Positions 16,883 through 23,706 of a stretch of DNA of 25,169 nt are shown here, piece after piece. The DNA comes from Pseudomonadota bacterium (GTDB lineage: Bacteria; Pseudomonadota; Gammaproteobacteria; Xanthomonadales; Xanthomonadaceae), in the NCBI GenBank assembly GCA_023394655.1, contig JAEXAG010000014.1:1-25169 (forward strand), read 5' to 3'. Every line of letters begins with the position of its first letter. Within the stretch, counting starts at the first letter, position 1. The notes below the pieces were generated by a model. The model did not search any database. It was given only the letters and a program-made list of their open reading frames with translations, and had not been told where the DNA came from. The translations under genes and the position numbers were made by a program.

Positions 16883-18801
16883 GCCCTTTCCTCCTGGTAG
16901 CGATGGAAGCGGTGATCGGCGGCGGTGATGAAGCCTCCCAGCCCCACCAGCACCATCGCCAGCCAGATGAAGCCCATCATCGGCTTGCTGTGCACGCGCA
17001 CCGCCCACGCGCCTCCGCCCAGCGACTCGCCGAGCGCGACGTAACGGTCGCGGAATGTGGTGGAGTGGACGGCGGCCTCGGTCATGACCTGACCACCGCT
17101 GGCGTAGGCGCGCTTTTCAGGATGCAGGACGGCGATGCCGCGCCCTTCGCGGCTCACGGTGATGTCGCCGATGTCCGCCATGTAGTTGGGCCCGGGCTGC
17201 TTGCGAACGCCATCGAAGCGGTATTCGTCGCCGTGCAGCACCACGGCCTCGCCCGGCTTGAGCGCGAGTTCGCGTTGTTCGTTGAGGGCCGCGTTCATCA
17301 GCGCGCCGACCACGAACAGCCCCACGCCGAAGTGCGCCAGCGCCATGCCCCACATCTCGCGGGTCATGCGACCGCTCTTGCGCAGGCGTTCGACGACGAA
17401 GCGCAGGGTGCCGAACCCGATCCAGACCGATGCGGCGACGCCCGCGGCCGTCTTCAGCGGCCCCTGCGGCGCCAGCCACCAGGCGATCGCCGCCGCGGCC
17501 AGGGCCAGCAGCGCCCAGGGCAGCAGCGCGGCCAGCACCGGGCGCGGCTGCTCGCGCTGCCAGCGTGTCAGCGGCCCGAAAGGCAGCAGCACCGCGATCG
17601 GCGTCATCAGGATCAGGAACATCAGCGAGAAATAGGGCGGCCCCACCGAAATCTTGCCGAGATCCAGGGCATCGGCCAGCATGGGATAGAGCGTGCCGAG
17701 CAGAACCATCGCGCAGGCCACCGAAAGCAGCAGGTTGTTGAGCAGCAGGAGGGTTTCGCGGGAGAAGGGCGCGAACGGACGCGCTTCCGGCGTCGCGCCC
17801 GGGGCGCGGAAGGCGTACAGCAGCAGCGAGCCGCCGACGACCACCGCGAGATAGCCGAGGATGAACATGCCGCGCTCCGGATCGGCCGCGAAGGCGTGCA
17901 CGCTGGTGATCGCGCCGGAGCGCACCAGGAAGGTGCCCAGCAGCGAGAGCGAGAAGGCCGCGATTGCCAGCAGCAGGGTCCAGCTGGCGAAGCTGCCGCG
18001 CTTCTCGGTCACGGCCTGCGAGTGGATCAGCGCCGCGCCGACCAGCCAGGGCATGAAGCTGGCGTTCTCGACCGGATCCCAGAACCACCAGCCGCCCCAG
18101 CCGAGCTCGTAATAGGCCCACCAGCTCCCGAGGCCGATGCCGAGGGTGAGGAAACCGAACGCGACGTTGGTCCAGGGCCGGGTCCAGCGCTGCCAGCGCA
18201 CGTCCACGCGGCCGTCCAGCAGGGCGGCGATGGCGAATGCGAACGGCACCGAAAAGCCGACGTAGCCGAGGTAGAGCATCGGCGGGTGCAGGATCATGCC
18301 GGGATCCTGCAGCAGCGGGTTCAGGTCGCGGCCTTCGACGGCGGCCGGCAGCAGGCGGCGGAAGGGATCGCTGGTGAACAGCAGCAGCGCAAGGAAGCCG
18401 ATCGCCACGATGCCCATCACGCCAAGCACGCGCGAAACCACCGGCAGCGGCAGATGGCGCGAGAACGCGGCGACCGCGGCGGTCCAGCCGGCCAGCACCA
18501 GCACCCACAGCAGCAGCGAGCCTTCGTGGGCGCCCCAGACCGCGGTGAAGCGATAGATGACCGGCAGCAGGGAGTTGCTGTTGTCGGCCACGTAGCGCAG
18601 CGAGAAATCCTGGGAGACGAAGCCGTGGGTCAGGATGATGAAGGAAAGCAGCACCAGCGCGAGCTGGGCGTAGGCGGCCGGTCGCGCAATGGCCATCCAC
18701 TCCGTGCGCCCGCGATGCGCACCGGCCAGCGGCAGCACCGATTGCAGCACCGCCACCAGCAGCGCCAGGCAGAGCGCGAAATGTCCGAGTTCGGGCAGCA
18801 T
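16879..18801 (-). CDS. ccmF: Heme lyase subunit CcmF
   Basis: CcmF ligates heme from holo-CcmE to apocytochrome c in the inner membrane. The 640-residue protein has the expected many membrane spans. It carries the tryptophan-rich WWD heme-handling motif WGGWWFWDPVENASFMPW (about residues 232-249), conserved periplasmic histidines such as in HEGSLLLW (92) and HPPMLYLGY (around 172), and a large C-terminal periplasmic loop before the last span. The ATG shares one base with the ccmE TGA. It is encoded between ccmE and ccmG, the standard order. Confidence 0.98.
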   Translation of the reverse strand: MLPELGHFALCLALLVAVLQSVLPLAGAHRGRTEWMAIARPAAYAQLALVLLSFIILTHGFVSQDFSLRYVADNSNSLLPVIYRFTAVWGAHEGSLLLWVLVLAGWTAAVAAFSRHLPLPVVSRVLGVMGIVAIGFLALLLFTSDPFRRLLPAAVEGRDLNPLLQDPGMILHPPMLYLGYVGFSVPFAFAIAALLDGRVDVRWQRWTRPWTNVAFGFLTLGIGLGSWWAYYELGWGGWWFWDPVENASFMPWLVGAALIHSQAVTEKRGSFASWTLLLAIAAFSLSLLGTFLVRSGAITSVHAFAADPERGMFILGYLAVVVGGSLLLYAFRAPGATPEARPFAPFSRETLLLLNNLLLSVACAMVLLGTLYPMLADALDLGKISVGPPYFSLMFLILMTPIAVLLPFGPLTRWQREQPRPVLAALLPWALLALAAAAIAWWLAPQGPLKTAAGVAASVWIGFGTLRFVVERLRKSGRMTREMWGMALAHFGVGLFVVGALMNAALNEQRELALKPGEAVVLHGDEYRFDGVRKQPGPNYMADIGDITVSREGRGIAVLHPEKRAYASGGQVMTEAAVHSTTFRDRYVALGESLGGGAWAVRVHSKPMMGFIWLAMVLVGLGGFITAADHRFHRYQEERA

Positions 18802-19262
18802 CAGTCGGCTGCCGCCGGCGCGTCTTCCACGCCGTGCTTCTTGTGCGCCGCGCCCATCTTGTCGGCCACTTCTTTGGGCATGTAGGTCTCGTCGTGCTTG
18901 GCCAGCACCTGTTCGGCGACGAACACGCCGTTTTCCATGCGGCCGGTGGCGACCACGGCCTGGTTCTCGCGGAACAGGTCGGGGAGGATGCCGTTGTAGA
19001 CCACGGGCAGCCGCGCATCGCCGTCATCGACTTCGAAGCGCGACTCCATCGAGCCCGGCGTGCGCTGGAACGAATTGGCGGCCACCATCCCGCCGAGGCG
19101 GAAGCGCGCCCGCTCGCCGGCCTCGCCACGCAGGACTTCCGCCGGGGTGTAGAGGTAGGCGACGTTGCGTTGCAGCGCCAGGGCGCCGAGGGTGATGGCG
19201 ATGGCGGCTGCCGCGAGGATCAGGAGCACGCCGATCAGGCGGCGCTTGCGGGTCGGGTTCAT
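18801..19262 (-). CDS. ccmE: Periplasmic heme chaperone CcmE
   Basis: CcmE covalently binds heme in the periplasm and hands it to CcmF. The 153-residue protein has an N-terminal anchor (about residues 8-30), an OB-fold beta barrel (YLYTPAEVL, RFRLGGMVAANSF, VVYNGILPDLFRENQAVVATG), and the heme motif VLAKHDETYMP, with the attachment histidine at 123 and the axial tyrosine at 127. I chose ATG 19260-19262, which overlaps the ccmD TGA as ATGA and yields the correct N-terminus; the frame is open further upstream but reads through ccmD. A His/Lys-containing tail (AAHKKHG) follows the core. Confidence 0.97.
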   Translation of the reverse strand: MNPTRKRRLIGVLLILAAAAIAITLGALALQRNVAYLYTPAEVLRGEAGERARFRLGGMVAANSFQRTPGSMESRFEVDDGDARLPVVYNGILPDLFRENQAVVATGRMENGVFVAEQVLAKHDETYMPKEVADKMGAAHKKHGVEDAPAAAD

Positions 19263-19453
19263 GGTGTCGTTTTTCCTTGGCCGGTGCGGCTGGCGCGGCG
19301 GCGCGCGACTTGCCGCGCGGCGCGCAACGCGGCGGCAACCTGCAACCTGGGGGCCAGCCAATCCCAAGCCATCACGACCACGAACACCAGGTAGGCGGCA
19401 AGAATGAAGTGTTCATGGATGACGTTGCCGTCGGCGGTGTAGAAGAGATTCAT
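19259..19453 (-). CDS. ccmD: Heme exporter protein CcmD
   Basis: CcmD is a small inner-membrane protein that stabilises the CcmABC complex and helps release holo-CcmE. The 64-residue product has one membrane span (about residues 18-37, HFILAAYLVFVVVMAWDWL) followed by a strongly basic cytoplasmic tail (AARQVARRRASR), the family pattern. Its ATG overlaps the ccmC stop and its TGA overlaps the ccmE ATG, both as ATGA. It is identified mainly by size, topology and position, as usual for CcmD. It is too short and divergent for certain recognition by motif. Confidence 0.87.
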   Translation of the reverse strand: MNLFYTADGNVIHEHFILAAYLVFVVVMAWDWLAPRLQVAAALRAARQVARRRASRTGQGKTTP

Positions 19454-20238
19454 GTGGCTGGCTGCTCCAATCGCCTCAGCACCCAGTCCTTGCCGGCCTC
19501 GCGGCGCAGGTTGTCGGCGCGTGCCCGGGCCAGCAGGGAGCCGACGAACCAGACATGGGTGCCGAGCACCATGATCCACAGCGGACCCTGCATCGATGCA
19601 TCCATGGAAGATTGACCGAAGAGCTTGATGGTCTGCCCTTGATGCAGCGAGTTCCACCACAGCACCGAGTAACGGATCACTGGCAACAATGCGACGCCGA
19701 CGATTGCCAGGAAGCAGGCGGCGCGGGCCGCGGCGCGGCGGTCTTCGATCGCGTGGTAAAGCCCGATCACGCCGAGGTACATGAAAAACAGGATCAGCTC
19801 GGTGGTGAGCCGCGGGTCCCAGTCCCACCAGGCCCCCCAGCTGCCGCCACCCCAGATCGAGCCGGTCAGGAGCGTGACCAGCGTGAAGGCCGCACCCGGT
19901 GCCGCGCAGGCCATCGCCAGGATTTCGCAGAGCTTGATCCGCCACACCAGGGCGATGGCGGCATAAATCGCCATGCCGACGAAGATGCCCATGCTCATCC
20001 AGGCCGCAGGCACGTGGATGTAGATGATGCGGAAGACTTCGCCTTGCCAGCGGTCCGCGGGAATGGCAAATCGGTCGCCGAGTGGCGCCAGCCAGTTCAG
20101 CCCCCATGCCATGCCGATCAGCATGAGAATGCCGCCGATGCCATATGCCCATGGCGTCCAGCGCGCCGCGAAGCGGTCGAAGTACGGTGGGGAACCGAGT
20201 TGGTGGAACCAGCGGACGAGGGGATTCATGCGTTGCAT
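19450..20238 (-). CDS. ccmC: Heme-handling membrane protein CcmC
   Basis: CcmC places heme on CcmE in the inner membrane. The 262-residue protein has six predicted membrane spans and the WWD motif WGGGSWGAWWDWDPRLT (about residues 128-144), flanked by the conserved histidines in YIHVPAAWMSMG and HQGQTIKL. ATGs at 20238 and 20229 are both possible starts (MQRMNPLV or MNPLV); neither has a clear ribosome binding site. Unlike the other ccm junctions, it is not coupled to ccmB: the azurin gene and a 182-bp spacer with a terminator separate them, so ccmC and downstream genes need their own promoter or readthrough. Confidence 0.97.
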   Translation of the reverse strand: MQRMNPLVRWFHQLGSPPYFDRFAARWTPWAYGIGGILMLIGMAWGLNWLAPLGDRFAIPADRWQGEVFRIIYIHVPAAWMSMGIFVGMAIYAAIALVWRIKLCEILAMACAAPGAAFTLVTLLTGSIWGGGSWGAWWDWDPRLTTELILFFMYLGVIGLYHAIEDRRAAARAACFLAIVGVALLPVIRYSVLWWNSLHQGQTIKLFGQSSMDASMQGPLWIMVLGTHVWFVGSLLARARADNLRREAGKDWVLRRLEQPAT

Positions 20239-20357
20239 TCAGGCGGCGCGGCATGGGTCGAAACGCCTGCGACCATGCCGTGAAAGGACAGTGAAGGATA
20301 ACAGCCCGCCGAATCCGGCGTGACGTTTTGGGGCAGGAACCACGCGTCCGGCCGGAT
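20239..20357 (-). promoter_or_regulatory. Spacer upstream of ccmC, presumed promoter region
   Basis: This stretch lies between the azurin terminator and ccmC. Because a strong hairpin lies just upstream, a ccmC promoter is expected here. On the minus strand CTGTTATCC (about 20305-20297) is the only vaguely -10-like element, with no matching -35. A short palindrome, CGCCG-AATC-CGGCG (20307-20320), could be an operator or a hairpin. I see no ORF. Confidence 0.3.
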
Positions 20358-20392
20358 GGCAGGACGCCCGCGCGAGGCGGGCGTCCGATGCC
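20358..20392 (-). terminator. Strong hairpin terminator of the azurin gene
   Basis: GGACGCCCGC (20362-20371) and GCGGGCGTCC (20377-20386) form a perfect 10-bp stem with a 5-nt loop. The stem extends by GGCA (20358-20361) and TGCC (20389-20392) after a 2-nt bulge. It begins 28 bp past the azurin stop. There is no T-run on the minus strand, but the stem is by far the strongest in the window. Being symmetric, it could act in either direction. Confidence 0.65.
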
Positions 20393-20420
20393 GTGGCCGG
20401 AGATGCCGGCACGGGCAGGA

Positions 20421-20981
20421 TCACTTCAGGGTCAGGGTGCCATTCATCAGGGCGGCGTGGCCCGGGAACGAGCAGAAGAACGAGAAGCCGCCATCGGCGA
20501 TCTTGGAGACCTCGAAGGTCACCGAGGTGCTCTCGCCACCCCCCACCATGCTGCTGTGGGCCACGACGCGGGTGTCGCCGGCCTTGACGTGGTCGGGCTT
20601 CACGGTGGCGCCATCGGCGGCGATGCCGTTGATGTCGCCGGACTTGGCGATCACCACGTTGTGGCCCATCGCGGCGACCGGCATGGTGCCGGTGTGCTTC
20701 AGGTTGATGGTGAACTCGGTGCAGGAACGCGGAACGTCGATGTTCTTCACGTTGAACTGCATGGCGTCGTTGCCTTCCAGGTTGAAGGCGCACTCGCCGG
20801 CGGCGGCCACCGGGGCGGCATCGGCAGCCGGGGCGGTGGTGTCGGCCGGGGTGGCTTCAGGCGCCGGCGCTTCGGCGGCCGGGGCGGGGGTGGTGTCGGC
20901 GACCGGCGCTTCCGCCGGCTTGTTGCAAGCGGTCAGGGCCAGCAGGACGGACGCGGCCAGCAGGGTGGAATGCAGTTTCAT
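20421..20981 (-). CDS. Lipoprotein azurin (Laz-like blue copper protein)
   Basis: Azurins are type 1 copper electron carriers. The 186-residue protein starts with a lipoprotein signal peptide whose lipobox LTAC puts the lipidated cysteine at residue 19; Asn at +2 favours the outer membrane. Residues 20-62 are a flexible linker rich in Ala, Pro, Glu and Thr, including AAEAP. The azurin domain follows (about 64-186) with copper ligands His107 (MGHNVV), Cys170, His175 and Met179 (FFCSFPGHAALMNG) and a disulfide pair Cys64-Cys87. This layout matches neisserial Laz, an H.8-type lipidated azurin. ATG 20979-20981 follows GGAGA, itself part of a palindrome GGAGATCTCC; the open frame upstream is ignored because it would bury the signal peptide. 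It sits between ccmB and ccmC with its own promoter and terminator. Confidence 0.95.
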   Translation of the reverse strand: MKLHSTLLAASVLLALTACNKPAEAPVADTTPAPAAEAPAPEATPADTTAPAADAAPVAAAGECAFNLEGNDAMQFNVKNIDVPRSCTEFTINLKHTGTMPVAAMGHNVVIAKSGDINGIAADGATVKPDHVKAGDTRVVAHSSMVGGGESTSVTFEVSKIADGGFSFFCSFPGHAALMNGTLTLK

Positions 20982-21053
20982 GGAGATCTCCATTGGGTTG
21001 AGGGGCATGCCGGTCCAGGTCGCGGGGCAACGTGATCCGTCATGGCGGCGGCC

Positions 21054-21096
21054 ATTGTCGTTCATCGGATGTTACGGCCGAGTTGACTTGGCTCAA
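21054..21096 (-). promoter_or_regulatory. Candidate FNR/Anr-type promoter of the azurin gene
   Basis: On the minus strand TTGAG-CCAA-GTCAA (21096-21083) keeps the TTGA-N6-TCAA core of the FNR/Anr consensus TTGAT-N4-ATCAA. A -10-like GACAAT (21059-21054) lies with its centre 33 bp from the site centre, which puts the box near -42, the standard position for activation. The predicted mRNA start is about 21047, 66 nt before the azurin ATG. In Pseudomonas aeruginosa the azurin gene is known to be Anr-controlled, which makes the match more meaningful. Confidence 0.5.
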
Positions 21097-21115
21097 GCGC
21101 AAGCGCGATTCCCCG

Positions 21116-21790
21116 TCATTCGCCGGCCAGCGCGATTCGGATGGCGGCGGCGGCGGCCAGCGGCGCCAACACCGAGGCCGCGGCCACCCCGGCGGCGAGC
21201 ATGAGCAGCGCGCCGCTGGCATCGAGGCCCTGCGCCGATGCCACCACCGCGCCGGCACCGAACACCAGGATCGGGACATAGAGCGGCAAGGCTAGGAGCG
21301 CCAGCAGGATGCCGGCCCGCCGCATGCCCACGGTCAGGGCCGCCACCACCGCACCCACCATGCTGAGCAGGGGCGTGCCGAGCAGCAGGGTCGCCAGCAG
21401 CATCCCCCATTGGGCGCGCGGCAGGTGCATCAGCTCCGCCAGCAGGGGCATCGCCAGCAGGACCGGCAGGGCCGTGGTCAGCCAGTGCCCGAGGATGCGC
21501 GCGCCCACCAGCCAGGAAAGCGGCACCGGTGCCAGCAGCCATTGGTCCAGCGAGCCGTCCTCGGCATCGCTACGGAACAGGCTGTCCAGAGAGAGCAGGC
21601 CCGAAAGCAGCACCGCGAGCCACAGCACGGCGGGCGCGACCTTCGCGAGCAGGGTCTTTTCACCGCCCAGCCCCAGGGCGAACAGCACCACCACCAGCAC
21701 CGCGAACAGCGCCGGCTGGAAGGCATCGCCGCGCCGACGCCAGAGCAGGCGCAGGTCGCGCACGAGCATGGCGCGTGCGGCGCCGATCAC
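21116..21790 (-). CDS. ccmB: Heme exporter permease CcmB
   Basis: CcmB is the membrane subunit of the CcmAB ABC transporter, which powers release of holo-CcmE. The 224-residue protein has six membrane spans and family segments such as LLAKVAPAVLWLAVLLSGLL, LFRSDAEDGSLDQWLLAPVP and LLLGTPLLSMVGAVVAALTVG. The GTG at 21790 overlaps the ccmA stop as GTGA, and the resulting length matches E. coli (220). The open frame continues upstream through ccmA but is not real. A downstream ATG at 21769 is another, less likely start. The gene is followed by the azurin gene rather than by ccmC. Confidence 0.95.
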   Translation of the reverse strand: MIGAARAMLVRDLRLLWRRRGDAFQPALFAVLVVVLFALGLGGEKTLLAKVAPAVLWLAVLLSGLLSLDSLFRSDAEDGSLDQWLLAPVPLSWLVGARILGHWLTTALPVLLAMPLLAELMHLPRAQWGMLLATLLLGTPLLSMVGAVVAALTVGMRRAGILLALLALPLYVPILVFGAGAVVASAQGLDASGALLMLAAGVAAASVLAPLAAAAAIRIALAGE

Positions 21791-22446
21791 GCGACGGCCC
21801 CCGTTTCGTGCAGTGCGGCTCGGGTCATGCGCAGCTCGCGGGTCCGGACCGGCGGCGCGGCGTAGGCACCGTGCGTGGTGACCAGTGCGGCACCGCCATC
21901 CGCAAGATGCGCGGAAATCAGGCGGTTGACCAGATCGATGCCGCCCAGATCCAGGTTGGCGTAGGGCTCGTCGAGCAGCCACAACGGCGCCGGCGACAGC
22001 CACATCCGGGCCAATGACAGCCGCTTCTTCTGCCCGGCCGACAGGGTTCGCGAAAGACTGTCCTCGTAACCGGCCAGCCCCACCATCGTCATCGCCTCGT
22101 CCAGCTTGCGGTTCGGTCGGCGGCCATGCAGCGCGCACAGGAACTCGAGGTTCTCGAGCGCCGTGAGATCGGCCTTGAACGCCGGGAGGTGGCCGAGGTA
22201 GGCGATGCCCCGGGCGCGGCGCTCGCGGTCCGCAGGGGCGCCTTCCACTTCGAGTTCGCCGCCATCGGCGCGCAAGAGCCCGGCGAGGATCCGCAGCAGG
22301 GTGGTCTTGCCGACCCCGTTGTCGCCGCGCACCAGCAGCGCTTCGCCGGCCTCCACGCTGAAATCCAGCGGGCCGAACAGGGGCTCCTCGTTGTGGGAGA
22401 ACGACAGTCCGCGCACGGCGAGCAGGGGCGGCAGGGAAGCGGGCAC
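21787..22446 (-). CDS. ccmA: Heme exporter ATP-binding protein CcmA
   Basis: CcmA is the ATPase of the CcmABCD complex. The 219-residue protein has the Walker A motif GDNGVGKTT (about residues 41-49), the ABC signature LSAGQKKRLSLAR, Walker B LWLLDEPYANLD and the switch histidine in VTTHG. The CcmA hallmark FxADLTALENLEF (here FKADLTALENLEF) is present. The only in-frame start is the GTG at 22444-22446, with no Shine-Dalgarno sequence; no upstream start exists in that frame before the region is clearly intergenic. It is the first gene of the ccm cluster, divergent from the aminotransferase gene. Confidence 0.97.
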   Translation of the reverse strand: MPASLPPLLAVRGLSFSHNEEPLFGPLDFSVEAGEALLVRGDNGVGKTTLLRILAGLLRADGGELEVEGAPADRERRARGIAYLGHLPAFKADLTALENLEFLCALHGRRPNRKLDEAMTMVGLAGYEDSLSRTLSAGQKKRLSLARMWLSPAPLWLLDEPYANLDLGGIDLVNRLISAHLADGGAALVTTHGAYAAPPVRTRELRMTRAALHETGAVA

Positions 22447-22524
22447 GGCGGCACGGGGCGTGGAGGTGCCTCATCTTAACTTGGGCCGCGTACACTCGAG
22501 CCCGGGCCATTCAACCGCCAGGAC
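22447..22524. promoter_or_regulatory. Divergent promoter region, ccmA and methionine aminotransferase
   Basis: This 78-bp spacer separates two divergent starts. On the plus strand TACACT (22491-22496) is a plausible -10 with transcription starting at about 22503, shortly before the ATG at 22525. On the minus strand TTAAGAT (22479-22473) is a possible -10 for ccmA. Good -35 boxes are not evident for either. Confidence 0.4.
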
Positions 22525-23667
22525 ATGCAGAGCAAGCTTCCCAACGTCGGTACCACCATCTTCACCGTGATGTCGCAACTGGCCGCGCAGCACGGCGCGG
22601 TCAACCTCGGGCAGGGCTTTCCGGACTTCGCGGTGCCCGGGCGACTCGTCGATGCGCTCGAGCGCGCGATGCGCGAAGGCGCCAACCAGTACGCGATGAT
22701 GACCGGCACGCCGGGCCTGCGTGCGGCGATCGCCGGCAAGACCGAGCGCTGCTACGGCGTGCGCCCGGATGCGGATGCCGAAATCACCGTCACCAGCGGT
22801 GCCTCCGAAGCGATCTTCGATGCCGTGCATGCGGTGGTGCGCGCCGGCGAGGAAGTGATCGTGCTCGACCCCAGCTACGACTGCTACGAGCCGGCCATCG
22901 AGCTGGCGGGGGCGCGTGCGGTGCATGTCGCGCTGGATGCGGAAACCTTCGCCCCGGATTGGCAAAAGGTGCGCGATGCCATCACCCCGAAGACCCGGAT
23001 GATCATCACCAACACGCCGCACAACCCGTCCGGCGCGATGCTCGATGCCGACGACATGCGCGAACTTGCCGCCATCCTCGGGCAACACGGGCTCTACCTG
23101 ATCTCCGACGAGGTCTACGAGCACATTGTGTACGACGGCGCGCGCCACGAATCCGCGCTGTATTACCCGGAATTGCGCGAGCGTGCCTTCGTCATCTCGA
23201 GTTTCGGCAAGACCTACCACTGCACGGGCTGGAAGGTCGGCTACGTGGTGGCGCCGCCCGCGCTCACCACCGAGCTGCGCAAGGTGCACCAGTACAACAC
23301 CTTCTGCACGTTCCACCCCGCGCAGGCCGCGTTCGCCGAGATGATCGAGGCCGAACCGGAGCACTACCAGACGCTCGGCGCGTTCTACCAGGAGAAACGC
23401 GACCGCTTCCGCGAGCAGTTGCTGACCACGAAGTTCCGCCCGCTGGCGGTGCCCGGAGGCTATTTCCAGCTGGTCGATTACTCGGCGGTGAGCGACATGG
23501 ACGACATCGGGTTCAGCCGCTGGTTGACCATCGAGCACGGCGTCACCGGCGTGCCGCTTTCGCCGTTCTACCAACGACCGCCCGAAGGGCAGCGCCTGCT
23601 GCGGCTGTGCTTCGCAAAGAGCGAGGCCACGCTGGATGCGGCGATCGAGCGCCTCGTGCGGCTCTGA
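22525..23667 (+). CDS. ybdL: Methionine aminotransferase, YbdL type
   Basis: This is a fold type I PLP aminotransferase of 380 residues that matches E. coli YbdL almost throughout; YbdL transaminates methionine (and some aromatic amino acids) with 2-oxo acids. Key parts are QSKLPNVGTTIFTVMS at the start, NLGQGFPDF (27-35), NQYAMMTGTPGLR, DPSYDCYEP, NTPHNPSG (163-170), SDEVYEHIVY with Asp195 contacting the PLP ring, and SSFGKTYHCTGWKVGY with the PLP lysine at 229, plus the arginine in LLRLCFAK. A keto-methylthiobutyrate role in methionine salvage (MtnE-like) is possible. ATG at 22525 follows CAGGAC. The gene is 39 bp before the methionine sulfoxide reductase gene and is probably cotranscribed with it. 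Confidence 0.93.
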   Translation: MQSKLPNVGTTIFTVMSQLAAQHGAVNLGQGFPDFAVPGRLVDALERAMREGANQYAMMTGTPGLRAAIAGKTERCYGVRPDADAEITVTSGASEAIFDAVHAVVRAGEEVIVLDPSYDCYEPAIELAGARAVHVALDAETFAPDWQKVRDAITPKTRMIITNTPHNPSGAMLDADDMRELAAILGQHGLYLISDEVYEHIVYDGARHESALYYPELRERAFVISSFGKTYHCTGWKVGYVVAPPALTTELRKVHQYNTFCTFHPAQAAFAEMIEAEPEHYQTLGAFYQEKRDRFREQLLTTKFRPLAVPGGYFQLVDYSAVSDMDDIGFSRWLTIEHGVTGVPLSPFYQRPPEGQRLLRLCFAKSEATLDAAIERLVRL

Positions 23668-23706
23668 CGGCGGGAACCCCGGCGCGGCGGCGGGGTCCAA
23701 CCGGGC

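Noticed and set aside
16903..18885. A 660-codon plus-strand open frame opposite ccmF.
   Set aside because: Gln/His/Arg/Gly-rich antisense shadow; CcmF on the minus strand has all family motifs.
20982..20991. Perfect palindrome GGAGATCTCC right before the azurin ATG as an operator.
   Set aside because: It is only 10 bp and contains the ribosome binding site GGAGA; chance is a sufficient explanation.
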